A stretch of 42,971 nt of DNA. Origin: Hyphomicrobiales bacterium (GTDB lineage Bacteria; Pseudomonadota; Alphaproteobacteria; Rhizobiales; Beijerinckiaceae). The notes under the pieces are model-generated. The model saw nothing but the letters and a program-made list of their open reading frames with translations. It searched no databases and was not told the origin of the DNA. The stretch spans positions 1 to 42,971 of the forward strand of contig JAPLOV010000215.1 in assembly GCA_026400565.1 (NCBI GenBank), written 5' to 3'. This document shows, one piece after another, positions 26,069 through 35,468 of the stretch; position 1 is the first letter of the stretch, and each line of letters opens with the position of its first letter. Both the position numbers and the translations under genes were made by a program.

Positions 26069-28768
26069 ATGAAAGTGCTCGTTGTTGAGTCGCCCGCCAA
26101 GGCGAAGACGATCAACAAGTATCTCGGCTCCGACTATCATGTCGTGGCCTCTTTCGGGCATATCCGCGATCTGCCGCCCAAGGATGGCTCGGTCAATCCC
26201 GATGACGACTTTGCGATGATCTGGGAGCTGGAAGGCCGTGGGGCCAAGCAGCTTTCGGAAATCGCCAAGGCGGTTAAACGTGCCGAAAAGCTGATCCTCG
26301 CCACTGACCCGGACAGGGAAGGCGAGGCGATTTCCTGGCATGTGCTGCAGGCGCTGAACGACAAGAAGGTGCTCAAGGGCATGCCCGTCGAGCGCGTGAC
26401 CTTCAACGCCATCACCAAGGACACGGTCACGGCGGCGCTGAAGGCCCCGCGCGAGATCGATGGCGCACTGGTCGATGCCTATCTGGCGCGGCGTGCGCTG
26501 GACTATCTCGTCGGCTTCACCCTGTCACCGGTGCTCTGGCGCAAGTTGCCGGGTGCCCGCTCGGCCGGGCGCGTGCAATCGGTGGCCCTGCGCCTCGTCT
26601 GCGACCGCGAGCGCGAGATCGACGCCTTCCGCGCCCGTGAATACTGGACCATCGTGGCCCAGCTTGCCACCTTGCGCGGCCACGCCTTCGAGGCGCGGCT
26701 GGTCGGCGCGGACGGCAAGAAGATCACGCGCCTCGATGTCGGCAAGGCCGACGAGGCAGCCGCCTTCAAGGTTGCGCTGGAAAAGGCCACCTTCGAGGTG
26801 GCCAGCATCGAGGCCAAGCCGGTGCGCCGTCACCCCGCACCCCCATTCCAGACCTCGGCCCTGCAACAGGAAGCGTCGCGCAAGCTTGGTTTCGCACCGG
26901 CCCGCACCATGCAGCTTGCGCAGCGCCTGTATGAAGGTGTCGATATCGGCGGCGAGACTGTCGGCCTGATCACCTACATGCGGACGGACGGCGTCGACAT
27001 GGACGGCTCGGCCATTGCCGCCGCCCGCCGCGTCATCGGCAAGGAGTTCGGCGCGGGCTATGTGCCCGAAGTGCCGCGCCGCTATTCGACCAAGGCCAAG
27101 AACGCCCAGGAAGCCCACGAGGCCATCCGCCCGACCGACATGGGCAGGCTTCCGGCCCATGTCATCCGGTCGCTCGAACCCGATCAGGCCAAGTTGTATG
27201 AGCTGATCTGGATGCGCACCATCGCCAGCCAGATGGAGTCGGCCCAGCTCGAACGGACCACGGTCGAGATCACCGCCACGGCTGGCGGGCGCACGCTCGA
27301 TCTGCGCGCCACCGGCCAGGTCGTGCTCTTCGACGGCTTCCTCAAGGTCTATCAGGAAGGCCGCGACGACGAGGACGACGAGGAAAGCCGCCGCCTGCCG
27401 CAGATGACCACGGCGGAAACTCTCCGCACCCGCGAGATTACGGCCACCCAGAGCTTCACCGAGCCGCCGCCGCGCTACTCGGAAGCCAGCCTCGTCAAGC
27501 GCATGGAAGAACTCGGCATCGGCCGGCCCTCGACCTATGCCTCGATCCTCCAGGTGCTGCGCGACCGCGAATACGTCAGCATCGACAAGAAGCGGCTGGT
27601 GCCGAACGATACCGGACGCGTGCTCTCGTCCTTCCTCGAAAGCTTCTTCGCCCGCTATGTCGAGTATGACTTCACCGCAGGCCTCGAAAACGACCTTGAC
27701 CGGATCTCGAACCACGAGGTCGACTGGAAGGAGATCATGCGGGCATTCTGGGCCGATTTCTCGGCGGCCATTGCCGGCGCCAAGGATCTGCGCACCGGCG
27801 AGGTCATCGACAAGCTGGACGAGGCCCTTGGGCCGCACCTGTTCCCGGCGCGCGCCGACGGGGCCGATCCGCGCCGCTGCCCCACCTGCGGCAACGGTCG
27901 GTTGGGCCTGCGCTTTTCCAAGACCGGCGGCTTCATCGGCTGTTCGAACTACCCTGAATGCCGCTACACCCGGCCCATGGCTGCTCCTTCCGCCGACGGT
28001 GATGGCACAACGGAGGGCGGCGGCCAGCCCGGTGTCAAGCTGCTGGGCAAGGACCCGGTGACCAACCTCGATGTCACGGTTCGCGATGGCCGGTTCGGGC
28101 CCTATGTGCAGCTTGGCGAGGGCGAGAAGCCGAAGCGCCAGACGCTGCCCAAGGGTGTGACGCCCGCCACCGTCGGGCTCGATCGCGCGCTGGTGCTGCT
28201 GTCATTGCCGCGCGAGGTCGCGAAGCATCCGGAGACGGGCGAGCCTATCCTCGCCGGGATCGGCCGCTTTGGCCCCTACGTGCAGCATGGCAAGACCTAC
28301 GCCAACATCGGCAAGGATGATGGCATCCTCGAAATCGGGGCCAACCGCGCCATCGACCTGATCGTCGCCAAGGAGAGCGGCGCGGGGGCTGGGCGGCGCT
28401 TCGGCGGCGGCGCGCCGGCAGGCCGGGCGCTTGGCGAGCATCCCGAGGGCGGCGCCATCACCGTGCGAGCAGGGCGCTACGGCCCTTATGTGAACTGGGG
28501 GGCGGTCAACGCCACCCTGCCAAAGGGCATCACCGAGGCAGGCGTGACGCTGGATCAGGCCATGGATCTGATCCGCGCCAAGATCGCCAGCGGCCCGCCG
28601 CCAAAAGCCGGTCGCAAACCCGCGAAGGCAAAGGCACCCGCCAAAGGCGCTGCGACCGCCAAGGCTGCTGCTGGAAAAAAGCCTGCCGCGAAAACAGCCG
28701 CCAAGAAGGCTCCTACCAAGAAGGCTCCTACCAAGAAGGCACCGTCCAGCAAGCCCCTAGCCAGCTGA
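26069..28768 (+). CDS. topA: DNA topoisomerase I (type IA)
   Basis: Relaxes negative supercoils by single-strand passage. The 899-residue protein has the Toprim start VVESPAKAKTINKYLGSDY, the acidic ATDPDREGEAISWH, the catalytic Tyr303 in GLITYMRTDG, and GRPSTYASIL. One C4 zinc finger is at about residue 604 onward (RCPTCGNG...GCSNYPECRY), followed by two further C-terminal repeats with GRFGPYVQ and GRYGPYVNWG. The tail is Lys/Ala/Pro-rich and partly tandem-repeated. In related genomes dprA is immediately upstream; here topA comes first, followed by a DUF2189 gene, plsY and a damaged dprA. Confidence 0.97.
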   Translation: MKVLVVESPAKAKTINKYLGSDYHVVASFGHIRDLPPKDGSVNPDDDFAMIWELEGRGAKQLSEIAKAVKRAEKLILATDPDREGEAISWHVLQALNDKKVLKGMPVERVTFNAITKDTVTAALKAPREIDGALVDAYLARRALDYLVGFTLSPVLWRKLPGARSAGRVQSVALRLVCDREREIDAFRAREYWTIVAQLATLRGHAFEARLVGADGKKITRLDVGKADEAAAFKVALEKATFEVASIEAKPVRRHPAPPFQTSALQQEASRKLGFAPARTMQLAQRLYEGVDIGGETVGLITYMRTDGVDMDGSAIAAARRVIGKEFGAGYVPEVPRRYSTKAKNAQEAHEAIRPTDMGRLPAHVIRSLEPDQAKLYELIWMRTIASQMESAQLERTTVEITATAGGRTLDLRATGQVVLFDGFLKVYQEGRDDEDDEESRRLPQMTTAETLRTREITATQSFTEPPPRYSEASLVKRMEELGIGRPSTYASILQVLRDREYVSIDKKRLVPNDTGRVLSSFLESFFARYVEYDFTAGLENDLDRISNHEVDWKEIMRAFWADFSAAIAGAKDLRTGEVIDKLDEALGPHLFPARADGADPRRCPTCGNGRLGLRFSKTGGFIGCSNYPECRYTRPMAAPSADGDGTTEGGGQPGVKLLGKDPVTNLDVTVRDGRFGPYVQLGEGEKPKRQTLPKGVTPATVGLDRALVLLSLPREVAKHPETGEPILAGIGRFGPYVQHGKTYANIGKDDGILEIGANRAIDLIVAKESGAGAGRRFGGGAPAGRALGEHPEGGAITVRAGRYGPYVNWGAVNATLPKGITEAGVTLDQAMDLIRAKIASGPPPKAGRKPAKAKAPAKGAATAKAAAGKKPAAKTAAKKAPTKKAPTKKAPSSKPLAS
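28701..28740 (+). repeat. 15-bp tandem repeat encoding Lys/Ala/Pro tail of TopA
   Basis: CCAAGAAGGCTCCTA occurs twice exactly (28701-28715, 28716-28730) and begins a third time to 28740. It adds TKKAP-type pentapeptides to the basic C-terminal tail of TopA. Such lysine-rich tails probably bind DNA non-specifically. Copy number would be expected to vary between strains. Confidence 0.85.
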
Positions 28769-28864
28769 GGCTGCCCATGCCGCCGGCGAACGTCGGGTCG
28801 GACGGCGTTTCGCCCTTGATCCGCATCAAGGACATCATCTTCGAACTTCGCTGCAATCAACGCC

Positions 28865-29701
28865 ATGATCCAGCCTGCCCAGCCAGACGCCGCCGATCCC
28901 GCACCATCCAGCGGCTCCGAACAGCATTTGCCTGAGCCGGTCGTCCGGCAGATTAGCCGCCACGATGTTGTCGAGGCTTTGGCTGCCGGCCTGCGCGACT
29001 TCCGCGCGGCCCCTCTCTATGGCCTGTTCTTCGGCGCGGTCTACACGCTTGGCGGGATCGCCATTGTCGCAACGCTCGGCTGGCTCGACATGGCCTATCT
29101 TGCCTATCCGCTGGCTGCGGGGTTTGCCATGATCGGGCCGTTCGTGGCCACAGGGCTTTATGAGGTCAGCCGCCGCCGCGAGCTTGGCCAGCCGCTCAGT
29201 TTTTCGGCTGTGCTCTGGTCGGTATGGGAGCAGCGCCGCCGCGAGATGGGCTGGATGGCCTTCGTCGCGATTTTCCTGCTGATCATGTGGCTCTACCAGG
29301 TGCGCCTTCTGATTGCGCTGTTCCTCGGCCTGCGCTCGTTCTCGTCGATTGCGGAGTTCGTCAGCGTCATCACGTCAACGCCCGAAGGGCTGATGTTCCT
29401 GGGCGTCGGGCACATCGTCGGCGCGCTGCTGGCGGCGCTGGCCTTCACGCTCACGGTGGTGTCGTTCCCGCTGCTGGTCGACCGCAACCATGATGTCGTG
29501 ACGGCGATCATCACCAGTTTCCGGGCCGTGGCCCTCAACCCTGCAGTGATGCTTGGCTGGGCGCTCTGCGTGGTCGTGCTGATGATCGTCGCGTCGCTGC
29601 CGATGTTCCTGGGGCTTCTGGTGGTGCTGCCGGTTCTTGGCCATGCCACCTGGCACCTTTATCGCCGCGTGGTGGCCCCGCTCCCACCAGCGCAGCCGTG
29701 A
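28865..29701 (+). CDS. DUF2189 integral membrane protein
   Basis: A 278-residue membrane protein with six or so hydrophobic segments, starting after a 40-residue polar N-terminus (near LYGLFFGAVYTLGGIAIVATLGWL). It matches the DUF2189 pattern: IGPFVATGLYEVSRRRELGQPLSFSAVLWSV, VVSFPLLVDRNHDVVTAIITSFRAVALNP and LVVLPVLGHATWHLYRRVV. The function of this family is unknown; members often sit near cytochrome oxidase or housekeeping genes. It starts 96 bp after topA. Confidence 0.9.
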   Translation: MIQPAQPDAADPAPSSGSEQHLPEPVVRQISRHDVVEALAAGLRDFRAAPLYGLFFGAVYTLGGIAIVATLGWLDMAYLAYPLAAGFAMIGPFVATGLYEVSRRRELGQPLSFSAVLWSVWEQRRREMGWMAFVAIFLLIMWLYQVRLLIALFLGLRSFSSIAEFVSVITSTPEGLMFLGVGHIVGALLAALAFTLTVVSFPLLVDRNHDVVTAIITSFRAVALNPAVMLGWALCVVVLMIVASLPMFLGLLVVLPVLGHATWHLYRRVVAPLPPAQP

Positions 29702-29829
29702 GCCTTTCGGGCGCCGAACCACCGGGCCAGCCAACGTCTTTCTGACATGCCGGATGGCGCAGATCCGGTTTCCCCTTTGGCGTGACATGCTCTAGGTTGG
29801 AAGCATCAGCCTGCCAGAAGGAGCGCGTC

Positions 29830-30432
29830 TTGGCCGCCGCCTATGGTTTTCACGTCATCCTGGCCTTCGTGGTCGGCTATCTTTTGGGCTCCATCCCGTT
29901 CGGCATCATCGTCACCCGGCTGGGTGGCGGGGTCGATCCGCGCTCGATCGGCTCGGGCAATATCGGCGCGACCAATGTGCTGCGCTCCGGCAACAAGAAG
30001 CTTGCTGCCCTGACCCTGCTCGGCGATGCCCTGAAGGGCACGCTGGCAGCCTTGCTTGGCTTCACGCTGGGCGGGGAAGCCACGGCGCTGGCCGCCGGTC
30101 TTGGGGCTTTCCTCGGTCATCTCTTTCCGGTCTGGCTAGGCTTCAAGGGCGGCAAGGGGGTCGCGACCTATCTGGGCGTGGTGCTGGGGCTTGCGCCAGT
30201 GGGCGCACTGGCATTCGCACTGGTGTGGCTGGCCAGTGCCAAGCTCTCGAAGTATTCGTCGCTCTCGGCCTTGTTGGCATCGGCGCTCACGCCCGTCGTG
30301 CTGATGGTGCTTGGCTATGGCCGGATTGCCGCGCTGATGGCGGTTCTGGCTGTGCTGCTCTGGATCATGCACCGTGATAACATCAGCCGGTTGCTGGCCG
30401 GCACCGAAGGCAAGATCGGCCAGAAGGGCTGA
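29830..30432 (+). CDS. plsY: Glycerol-3-phosphate acyltransferase PlsY
   Basis: Inner-membrane enzyme that transfers the acyl group from acyl-phosphate (made by PlsX) to glycerol-3-phosphate. The 200-residue protein has the three conserved motifs: [11 protein letters not shown] followed by [33 protein letters not shown], and the late [14 protein letters not shown]. The start is TTG at 29830, well spaced after AAGGAG; no ATG fits better. It is followed by dprA 15 bp later. Confidence 0.95.
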   Translation: MAAAYGFHVILAFVVGYLLGSIPFGIIVTRLGGGVDPRSIGSGNIGATNVLRSGNKKLAALTLLGDALKGTLAALLGFTLGGEATALAAGLGAFLGHLFPVWLGFKGGKGVATYLGVVLGLAPVGALAFALVWLASAKLSKYSSLSALLASALTPVVLMVLGYGRIAALMAVLAVLLWIMHRDNISRLLAGTEGKIGQKG

Positions 30433-30447
30433 CGGAGAGTCTGACCC

Positions 30448-31715
30448 ATGTCCGGCATCCAGCTCACCGAACAGCAGCGCTTCGACTGGCTACGCCTGAT
30501 CCGGACCGAAAGCGTTGGCCCGCGCACGTTCAGCAGCCTTATGAGCTGCTTTGGCGGGGCCGGAGCCGCGCTCGCCGGACTGCCTGACCTTGCCCGTGCG
30601 GCAGGACGATGGATCACGCTGCCGCCGCCTGGCGATATCGAGCGCGAGATCGAACAGGCCCGCAAACTCGGTGTCCGTTTCGTGGCGCTCGGCGAGGCGG
30701 GCTATCCCGTGCCGCTGGCAGCATGCCAGACCGCGCCGCCACTGCTGGCCGTGCGTGGCTGGCGCGCCCGATTGTGGCCCTGGTCGGCTCGCGCAACGCC
30801 TCGGGGCCTGGGCTGAAGTTCACCAAGAAGCTCTCGCGCGAACTGGGGGAGGCGGGGTTCGTCGTCATCTCCGGCCTGGCGCGCGGTATCGACACCGCCG
30901 CCTATCGCGCCGCGCTTGCCACCGGCACGGTGGCGGTGCTGGCCGGTGGCCATGGCCAGATCTATCCACCGCAGAACAAGCCGCTGGTCGAGGAACTGAT
31001 CGCCACCGGTTGCGCTGTGTCGGAGCTGCCCTTCACCGTCGAGCTGAGGGCGTGGGACGTCCCGCGCCGCAACCGCTTTGTTGCTGGGCTGTCGCTCGAT
31101 GTCATCGTGGTTGAGGCGGCCCGCAAGTCCGCTCGCTGATCACCGCCAGGCTGGCGCAGGAAGAGGGCCAAGAGGTTTTCGTCGTACCAGGCGCGCCGCT
31201 TGATCCGCGTGCCGAAGGAGCCAATGACCTTGTCCATGCCGGTCTTGCCCGGCTGTGTCGCTCCGCCGCCGACATCATCGAGGAACTGCGGCCGCAGATC
31301 GGCCAGCCGCCCCGCTGCCCCGCGCTGTTCGATGGTGCGGGTGACGACGCAGATCGACACGGCGATATTTCCTCCGGTGACGATCTTGGCCTCGATAAGC
31401 TCGACTGGCTGATGGCAGACGACGGCCCCCGGTTGCAAGCCCGCGCATCTGATGCTCCCCCGGACGTCCGGCGCCCAAGGGAGCCTGTTAGGGCGCGGGC
31501 CTGTTCAGGCCGCCTTGATGCCGGAAACGGGAGACAGCGCCGCATCAGCAAGCTGCGACATCGTTGCCGATCTGCTGGGTGCTGCGCCGCTTTCGGTTGA
31601 TGGCCTTGTCCGCCAAAGCGGGCTTCGCGCCCGTGAGGTGCAAGGCCTCCTCGTCGAACTTGAGATAGACGGGCAGGCGCGCCGCGATCCGTCCGGAGGC
31701 TATGTGCGCGCCTGA
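30448..31715 (+). pseudogene. dprA: DNA-processing protein DprA, at least three frameshifts
   Basis: DprA loads RecA on incoming single strands in transformation. Frame 1 from ATG 30448 gives TEQQRFDWLRLIRTESVGPRTF to LLAVRG. At about 30757 the match jumps to another frame ([71 protein letters not shown]), apparently with a few codons missing. At 31131 one G appears lost, turning KSGSLITARL into KSAR and stop; the third frame carries EVFVVPGAPLDPRAEGANDL. Between about 31440 and 31555 the frame changes again to reach the C-terminal domain (LGAAPLSVDGLVRQSGL, VQGLLVELEIDGQARR). The sequence is otherwise well conserved, so lesions are recent or are read errors. Confidence 0.85.
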
Positions 31716-32038
31716 TCGGCCTGCTGCGCCAGCAGCTGGGGAAGACCCATCATCCTGGCCAGGTTGGTGCTCGATTCACGCGCCACTATCGTTGCCATTT
31801 CCAGAAAATACGACAGCAAGGTGAGCTCTGCGCCCTTCGCCATGGTCCCAAGCTCGCTGCTCATCAGCGCGATGTAGGCTGCAGCCTCCAGACGCGGCGT
31901 CGCTTTCTCTTCGTCATAAGGCTGTGGCGCGTTCACCACACTTCCTGCGTCAACGTCGCGATCATCGAAACCTGACTCGGCTGAAGCTGTCCGGAGCCCA
32001 CCGGTTTCGGAAGGCGGCGACTGGGGCGAGCGCGACAT
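31700..32038 (-). CDS. Small hypothetical protein
   Basis: A 112-residue soluble protein from ATG 32038 with GGAGA upstream; an in-frame TTG at 32077 is less likely. The N-terminal half is polar and disordered (MSRSPQSPPSETGG). The C-terminal half is helical, with AYIALMSSELGTMAKGAELTLLSYFLEMATIVARES. Small Rhizobiales proteins with this type of C-terminal helix pair are common and uncharacterised. It is convergent with dprA and overlaps its end by 16 bases. No function is proposed. Confidence 0.65.
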   Translation of the reverse strand: MSRSPQSPPSETGGLRTASAESGFDDRDVDAGSVVNAPQPYDEEKATPRLEAAAYIALMSSELGTMAKGAELTLLSYFLEMATIVARESSTNLARMMGLPQLLAQQADQART

Positions 32039-32190
32039 GCAGAGGGTCTCCAGCGCAACTGACCATTTCAAATGCAATTTAAGGTTGCATCATCGCTCTG
32101 GCAAGTCTCACGACGCGAACAGCCATGATGGACGCTACGAAACGCTTAAGAAAGATCACCGCATGGACATCGCGGCCCCGCCCTTGGACC

Positions 32191-33118
32191 TCACATCACG
32201 AAGGTGAGCAGGATGACCGGCATGGAGATCATGGCCAGCACGGTCTGCAGGGTGATGATCTCGGCCATCAGCGGCGCATCTCCACCCATCTGGCGTGCCA
32301 AGATGTAGGAGGCGGCTGCCGTCGGCACCGTCGCTGCGATCAGCGCCACGCTCAGCGCAGCTCCCGTAAGGCCGAGCACTGTGGCGGCCCCCAACACCAG
32401 CGCCGGCATTACCAGCAGCTTCAGGCCGGTTGCCAACCAGTGCGACAGGACCGGTTTCGCAAGCTGTTTCAAGTCGAGTCCCGAGCCCACCACGAGCAAG
32501 CCCGCAGCCAGCGCGCCGCGCCCGAGAATCTCGACAGCACTGCCGAATGCTTGGGGGATGAACCCAGACAGCGGATTGAGCGCGATGCCGACCGCGCAAG
32601 ACCAGATGAACGGGTTGCGCATCAGCGTCAGGGCCGTGGCGCGCAGATCGAAGGGCTCGCCGCGGGCATGGCGCGACAGCACCAGCACACTCATCACATT
32701 GACGACAGGGATCAACGTCGCGATCACCACGGCCATCAGTGCGACCCCGGTGCTGCCCAAACTGGTGCGAGGCCACCGCCAGCGCGATGAACGTGTTCCA
32801 GCGCACGGCACCCTGGTAGATCGAGGTGAAAGCCGGGCCGTCGACGCCGCGCCGGGCGAGCAGCCCGCGCAGGGCCAGCGTCAACGCGGTCATGGTCACA
32901 GCACCGAACACGAGCGCACCCCCGATGCGCGCAACCGGCAGACCATCGAGTTTCACGAACGCAAGCGTGTGGATCACCAGCGCCGGGATCAGGATATGGT
33001 AAGTCACGGCCTCGAAGCCTCGCCATGCCCCATCCTCGATGAAGCGGGACTGCCGCGCCGCAAATCCGGCGAGGATGACGAGAAAGACGGAGATAAGGCT
33101 GGTCAGGAGTGCGGTCAT
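32191..33118 (-). pseudogene. AEC-family (auxin efflux carrier) transporter with one-base frameshift
   Basis: From ATG 33118 the product reads MTALLTSLISVFLVILAGFAARQ and continues with helices to NTFIALAVASHQFG. There it leaves the conserved frame at a GGG run (32756-32758 on the plus strand as CCC). Dropping one G restores AVASHQFGSTGVALMAVVIA and a clean frame through LMRNPFIWSCAVGIALNPLSG and GLLVVGSGLDLKQLAKP to the TGA at 32191. Total length is 3n+1, consistent with one extra base. An intact protein would have about 308 residues and ten helices. Sequencing error at a short homopolymer is a real alternative. Confidence 0.85.
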
Positions 33119-33375
33119 GTCAGGCTCGCCATGTCTCCGACCTATGCCCGTTCGCAACCGGCTTCACAATTGCGCTCGGCGCGCAGCCGCCCCGCCCCTG
33201 GCGCGAAAGCAGCGGGTCAAGGCTTGGTGGCTGATGGGCGGTGATGAACGGCACGTCTGCCGGCTTCTGTTCGCACAGTTTCGACGCAATTGGTTCAGGG
33301 AAAGTTCAATCGCAAACCCCTAGTTAACCATACAACAGGTGCAGGATGTCTGTGCCACGAACTGGAGAATGTGCC

Positions 33376-33930
33376 ATGGCCATCTCGAAGAACACCCCCC
33401 GCCCTGCGCTGGCAATTGCTGCCACAGGGGCCTTTGCAATGCTGATCGCCACCATGCCGGCCGAGGCCGCACCGTGGGGCGCGCCATCCGCAGCAGCAGG
33501 GCTTTCCGCAGGCTCCCTGCCGGTTGAGCATGTGTCGTGGCGCGGTCGCCGCAACGGCGTGCTGATTGCCGGCGCTGTCGGCCTCGGGTTTCTGGGCATC
33601 GCAGCCGCGGTCGCCGCCAGCCAGCCACGCTATGGCTACGCACCGGGTTATGGCTACGCGCCGCCGCCTTCCTACGGCTACGGCTACGACTACGGCTACG
33701 CACCGGTGCAGACTTACGCACCGGCCTATGTCCAGGCTCCGGCCTATGGCTATGGGCCGGTCTATGCCAAGCCTTCCTATGGTAACGGGCCGGTCTATCA
33801 GGCTCCGCGCCATGTGTCGGTCTATGGCTACCGCGGCGATCCGAAGGGCCGCATGCGCGGCGGGCAGGGCAGTTTCCAGACGCAGACCGGCGACATCTTC
33901 CCGATGCGCGGGAACAATGGCGGCGGCTGA
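33376..33930 (+). CDS. Tyrosine-rich envelope protein, paralogue 1
   Basis: A 184-residue exported protein with GGAGA before ATG 33376. The signal peptide (ALAIAATGAFAMLIATMPAEA) is followed by a hydrophobic segment (NGVLIAGAVGLGFLGIAAAVAASQ, about residues 57-80), then a long Tyr/Gly/Pro/Ala-rich part built of GYAPGYGYAPP and PAYGYGPVYAKP-like units. This layout recurs in the next gene. It may be anchored by the second helix with the tail in the periplasm or on the surface. The function is unknown. Confidence 0.75.
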   Translation: MAISKNTPRPALAIAATGAFAMLIATMPAEAAPWGAPSAAAGLSAGSLPVEHVSWRGRRNGVLIAGAVGLGFLGIAAAVAASQPRYGYAPGYGYAPPPSYGYGYDYGYAPVQTYAPAYVQAPAYGYGPVYAKPSYGNGPVYQAPRHVSVYGYRGDPKGRMRGGQGSFQTQTGDIFPMRGNNGGG

Positions 33931-34058
33931 TCCGTTACGGATTTACCGTGCCGGCAATGCCTCGGTTGTGAAACCGGGTCATTGCTTCTAGTCTCCCTTC
34001 AAGAACGTTCTCCAGCGGCCATGTCTGTGCCGCTCTTCCAGACCGAGGAGTTCCCCAG

Positions 34059-34670
34059 ATGCTGACGTCAACACGGCGTTTCAAGCTGACAGCGGTGGCC
34101 ACGACCGTGCTTATGGCCGCAGGTGGCCTGTCCACCCAGGCGATGGCTGCGCCCTTCGCCACGATCGGGGCGTCGAATGTCACGGCCGAAGAACTCGTCG
34201 AGACGGTGCAATACCGTCGCCGCGTCGGCGTGGCACCGCGTGCCCGCTATGCTGTTCCGGTGCGCCGCCGCAATAACAATGCCGCCGCTGCCGCCGCCAT
34301 CGTGGGCATCGGTGTTCTCGGTCTCGCCGCTGCAGCTGCAGCCTCGCAGCGGCAGGAGCGCCGCGGCACTTACTATTCCGACGACTATGGCAGGCCGGTG
34401 GATGCCTATGGCCGACCCATCTATCAGTCGGCCCCGGTGCAGCATTACCGGCAGCCCGGCTACTACTACCAGCAGCCCGGTTACTACGACCAGCAGCCTG
34501 GCTACTACAACCCCGGCCTGACCAATGCGCAGATCCGCGAACAGCAGCGCATCGCCAAGAAACGGGCCAAGATCGAGTTCAAGCAGCGTCAGGCCCAACA
34601 GTATTATTACCAGCATCAATACGGCTATGGCTATCATCCGCGGCGTGCGCCGATCGATCCGTTCCGCTGA
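34059..34670 (+). CDS. Tyrosine/glutamine-rich envelope protein, paralogue 2
   Basis: A 203-residue protein with a signal peptide (AVATTVLMAAGGLSTQAMA), an Arg-rich patch (RRRVGVAPRARYAVPVRRRNNN) and a hydrophobic segment (AAAAAAIVGIGVLGLAAAAAASQ). The tail has QPGYYYQ, QPGYYDQ and QPGYYN repeats and ends in a basic coil (IREQQRIAKKRAKIEFKQRQAQQYYY). The shared architecture with the gene at 33376, including the IxGxxxLGxxAAxxAASQ helix, suggests duplication. A strong terminator follows at 34710. Function unknown; a cell-envelope or surface role is inferred. Confidence 0.78.
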   Translation: MLTSTRRFKLTAVATTVLMAAGGLSTQAMAAPFATIGASNVTAEELVETVQYRRRVGVAPRARYAVPVRRRNNNAAAAAAIVGIGVLGLAAAAAASQRQERRGTYYSDDYGRPVDAYGRPIYQSAPVQHYRQPGYYYQQPGYYDQQPGYYNPGLTNAQIREQQRIAKKRAKIEFKQRQAQQYYYQHQYGYGYHPRRAPIDPFR

Positions 34671-34709
34671 GCGACAAGCCACTGCGGGCGGTCATTCTGA
34701 TTTGACCAG

Positions 34710-34740
34710 GGCCAGAGGGAAGCCTCTGGCCTTTCGTTTG
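34710..34740 (+). terminator. Rho-independent terminator after the Tyr-rich gene
   Basis: GGCCAGAGG (34710-34718), loop GAAG, then CCTCTGGCC (34723-34731) forms a perfect 9-bp stem followed by TTTCGTTTG. It ends the plus-strand gene at 34670 and separates it from the convergent ruvX. Confidence 0.85.
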
Positions 34741-34786
34741 TCGGCCTGAGCTGGCCAGATTTGCTGCGCCCAAGCGGGCGTAGCCC

Positions 34787-35245
34787 TCAGCGCATCGTGT
34801 CCAGCGCTCCCTGCAGCAGATAGGCCGCGGCCAGTTTATCGACGAGCTCGGCGCGCCGGGCCCGTGAGGCATCGGCAGCAAGCAGTGTCCGGGTCACCGC
34901 CAGCGTCGACATGCGCTCGTCGACGAAGGCGATGGGCAGCGGCGTCAGCGGCACAAGATTGCGCACGAAGGCTCGGGTCGATTGTGCGCGCGGTCCCTCC
35001 GTTCCATCCATGTTCAGCGGCAGGCCGACCACAAGCCCGCCGACGCCGTAGCGCGCCGCGATCCGGAGCAGCAACGCCACGTCCTTGCTGAACTTCACGC
35101 GCTGGATGGTCTCCAGCGGGCTTGCAATTGTCAGTTCCACATCCGACAGGGCAAGCCCGATGGTCTTGGTGCCGAGATCGAGGCCAAGCGCGCGCTGGTG
35201 GTGCGCCATGTGCTCGGGCAGGTCGGTAAGGGCAACAACGGGCAA
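34787..35245 (-). CDS. ruvX: Putative Holliday junction resolvase / pre-16S rRNA nuclease YqgF
   Basis: RNase H-fold nuclease that matures the 5' end of 16S rRNA and may resolve junctions. The 152-residue protein contains [38 protein letters not shown], and [15 protein letters not shown], including the conserved Asp, Glu and Asp residues. The start is TTG at 35245, supported by the family-like N-terminus [11 protein letters not shown] at the later MAHHQ is the alternative. It is divergent from gatC, an arrangement usual in Rhizobiales. Confidence 0.92.
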   Translation of the reverse strand: MPVVALTDLPEHMAHHQRALGLDLGTKTIGLALSDVELTIASPLETIQRVKFSKDVALLLRIAARYGVGGLVVGLPLNMDGTEGPRAQSTRAFVRNLVPLTPLPIAFVDERMSTLAVTRTLLAADASRARRAELVDKLAAAYLLQGALDTMR

Positions 35246-35468
35246 GGAGCAGCTTTCGGTTTGGGTGTGCTGGTCAGTGGCATCGCTCTTAGGCCGTCAC
35301 GCCCCACGCTACAACCGCACCTGCGGGCCATTTGCCGTTGCGCGCGCCTTGCCGCGAGATGGCGGCAAGCGCCGGTCTGCGATTGCGGCAATCCGGCAGG
35401 GCCGCTATAGCCCGATCAGGATCGCGCCCGGCAGCAGCCGGTTTGACAGCGTTCGAGAGGTAACGCCC

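Noticed and set aside
26525-27838. Minus-strand open frame of 437 codons inside topA
   Set aside because: Antisense shadow of topA; composition is Asp/His/Arg-rich and no domain was recognised.
33324-33331. TTAACCAT resembling a CtrA half-site upstream of the first Tyr-rich gene
   Set aside because: Only one half-site is present; the paired TTAA at 7-bp spacing is missing, so chance is likely.
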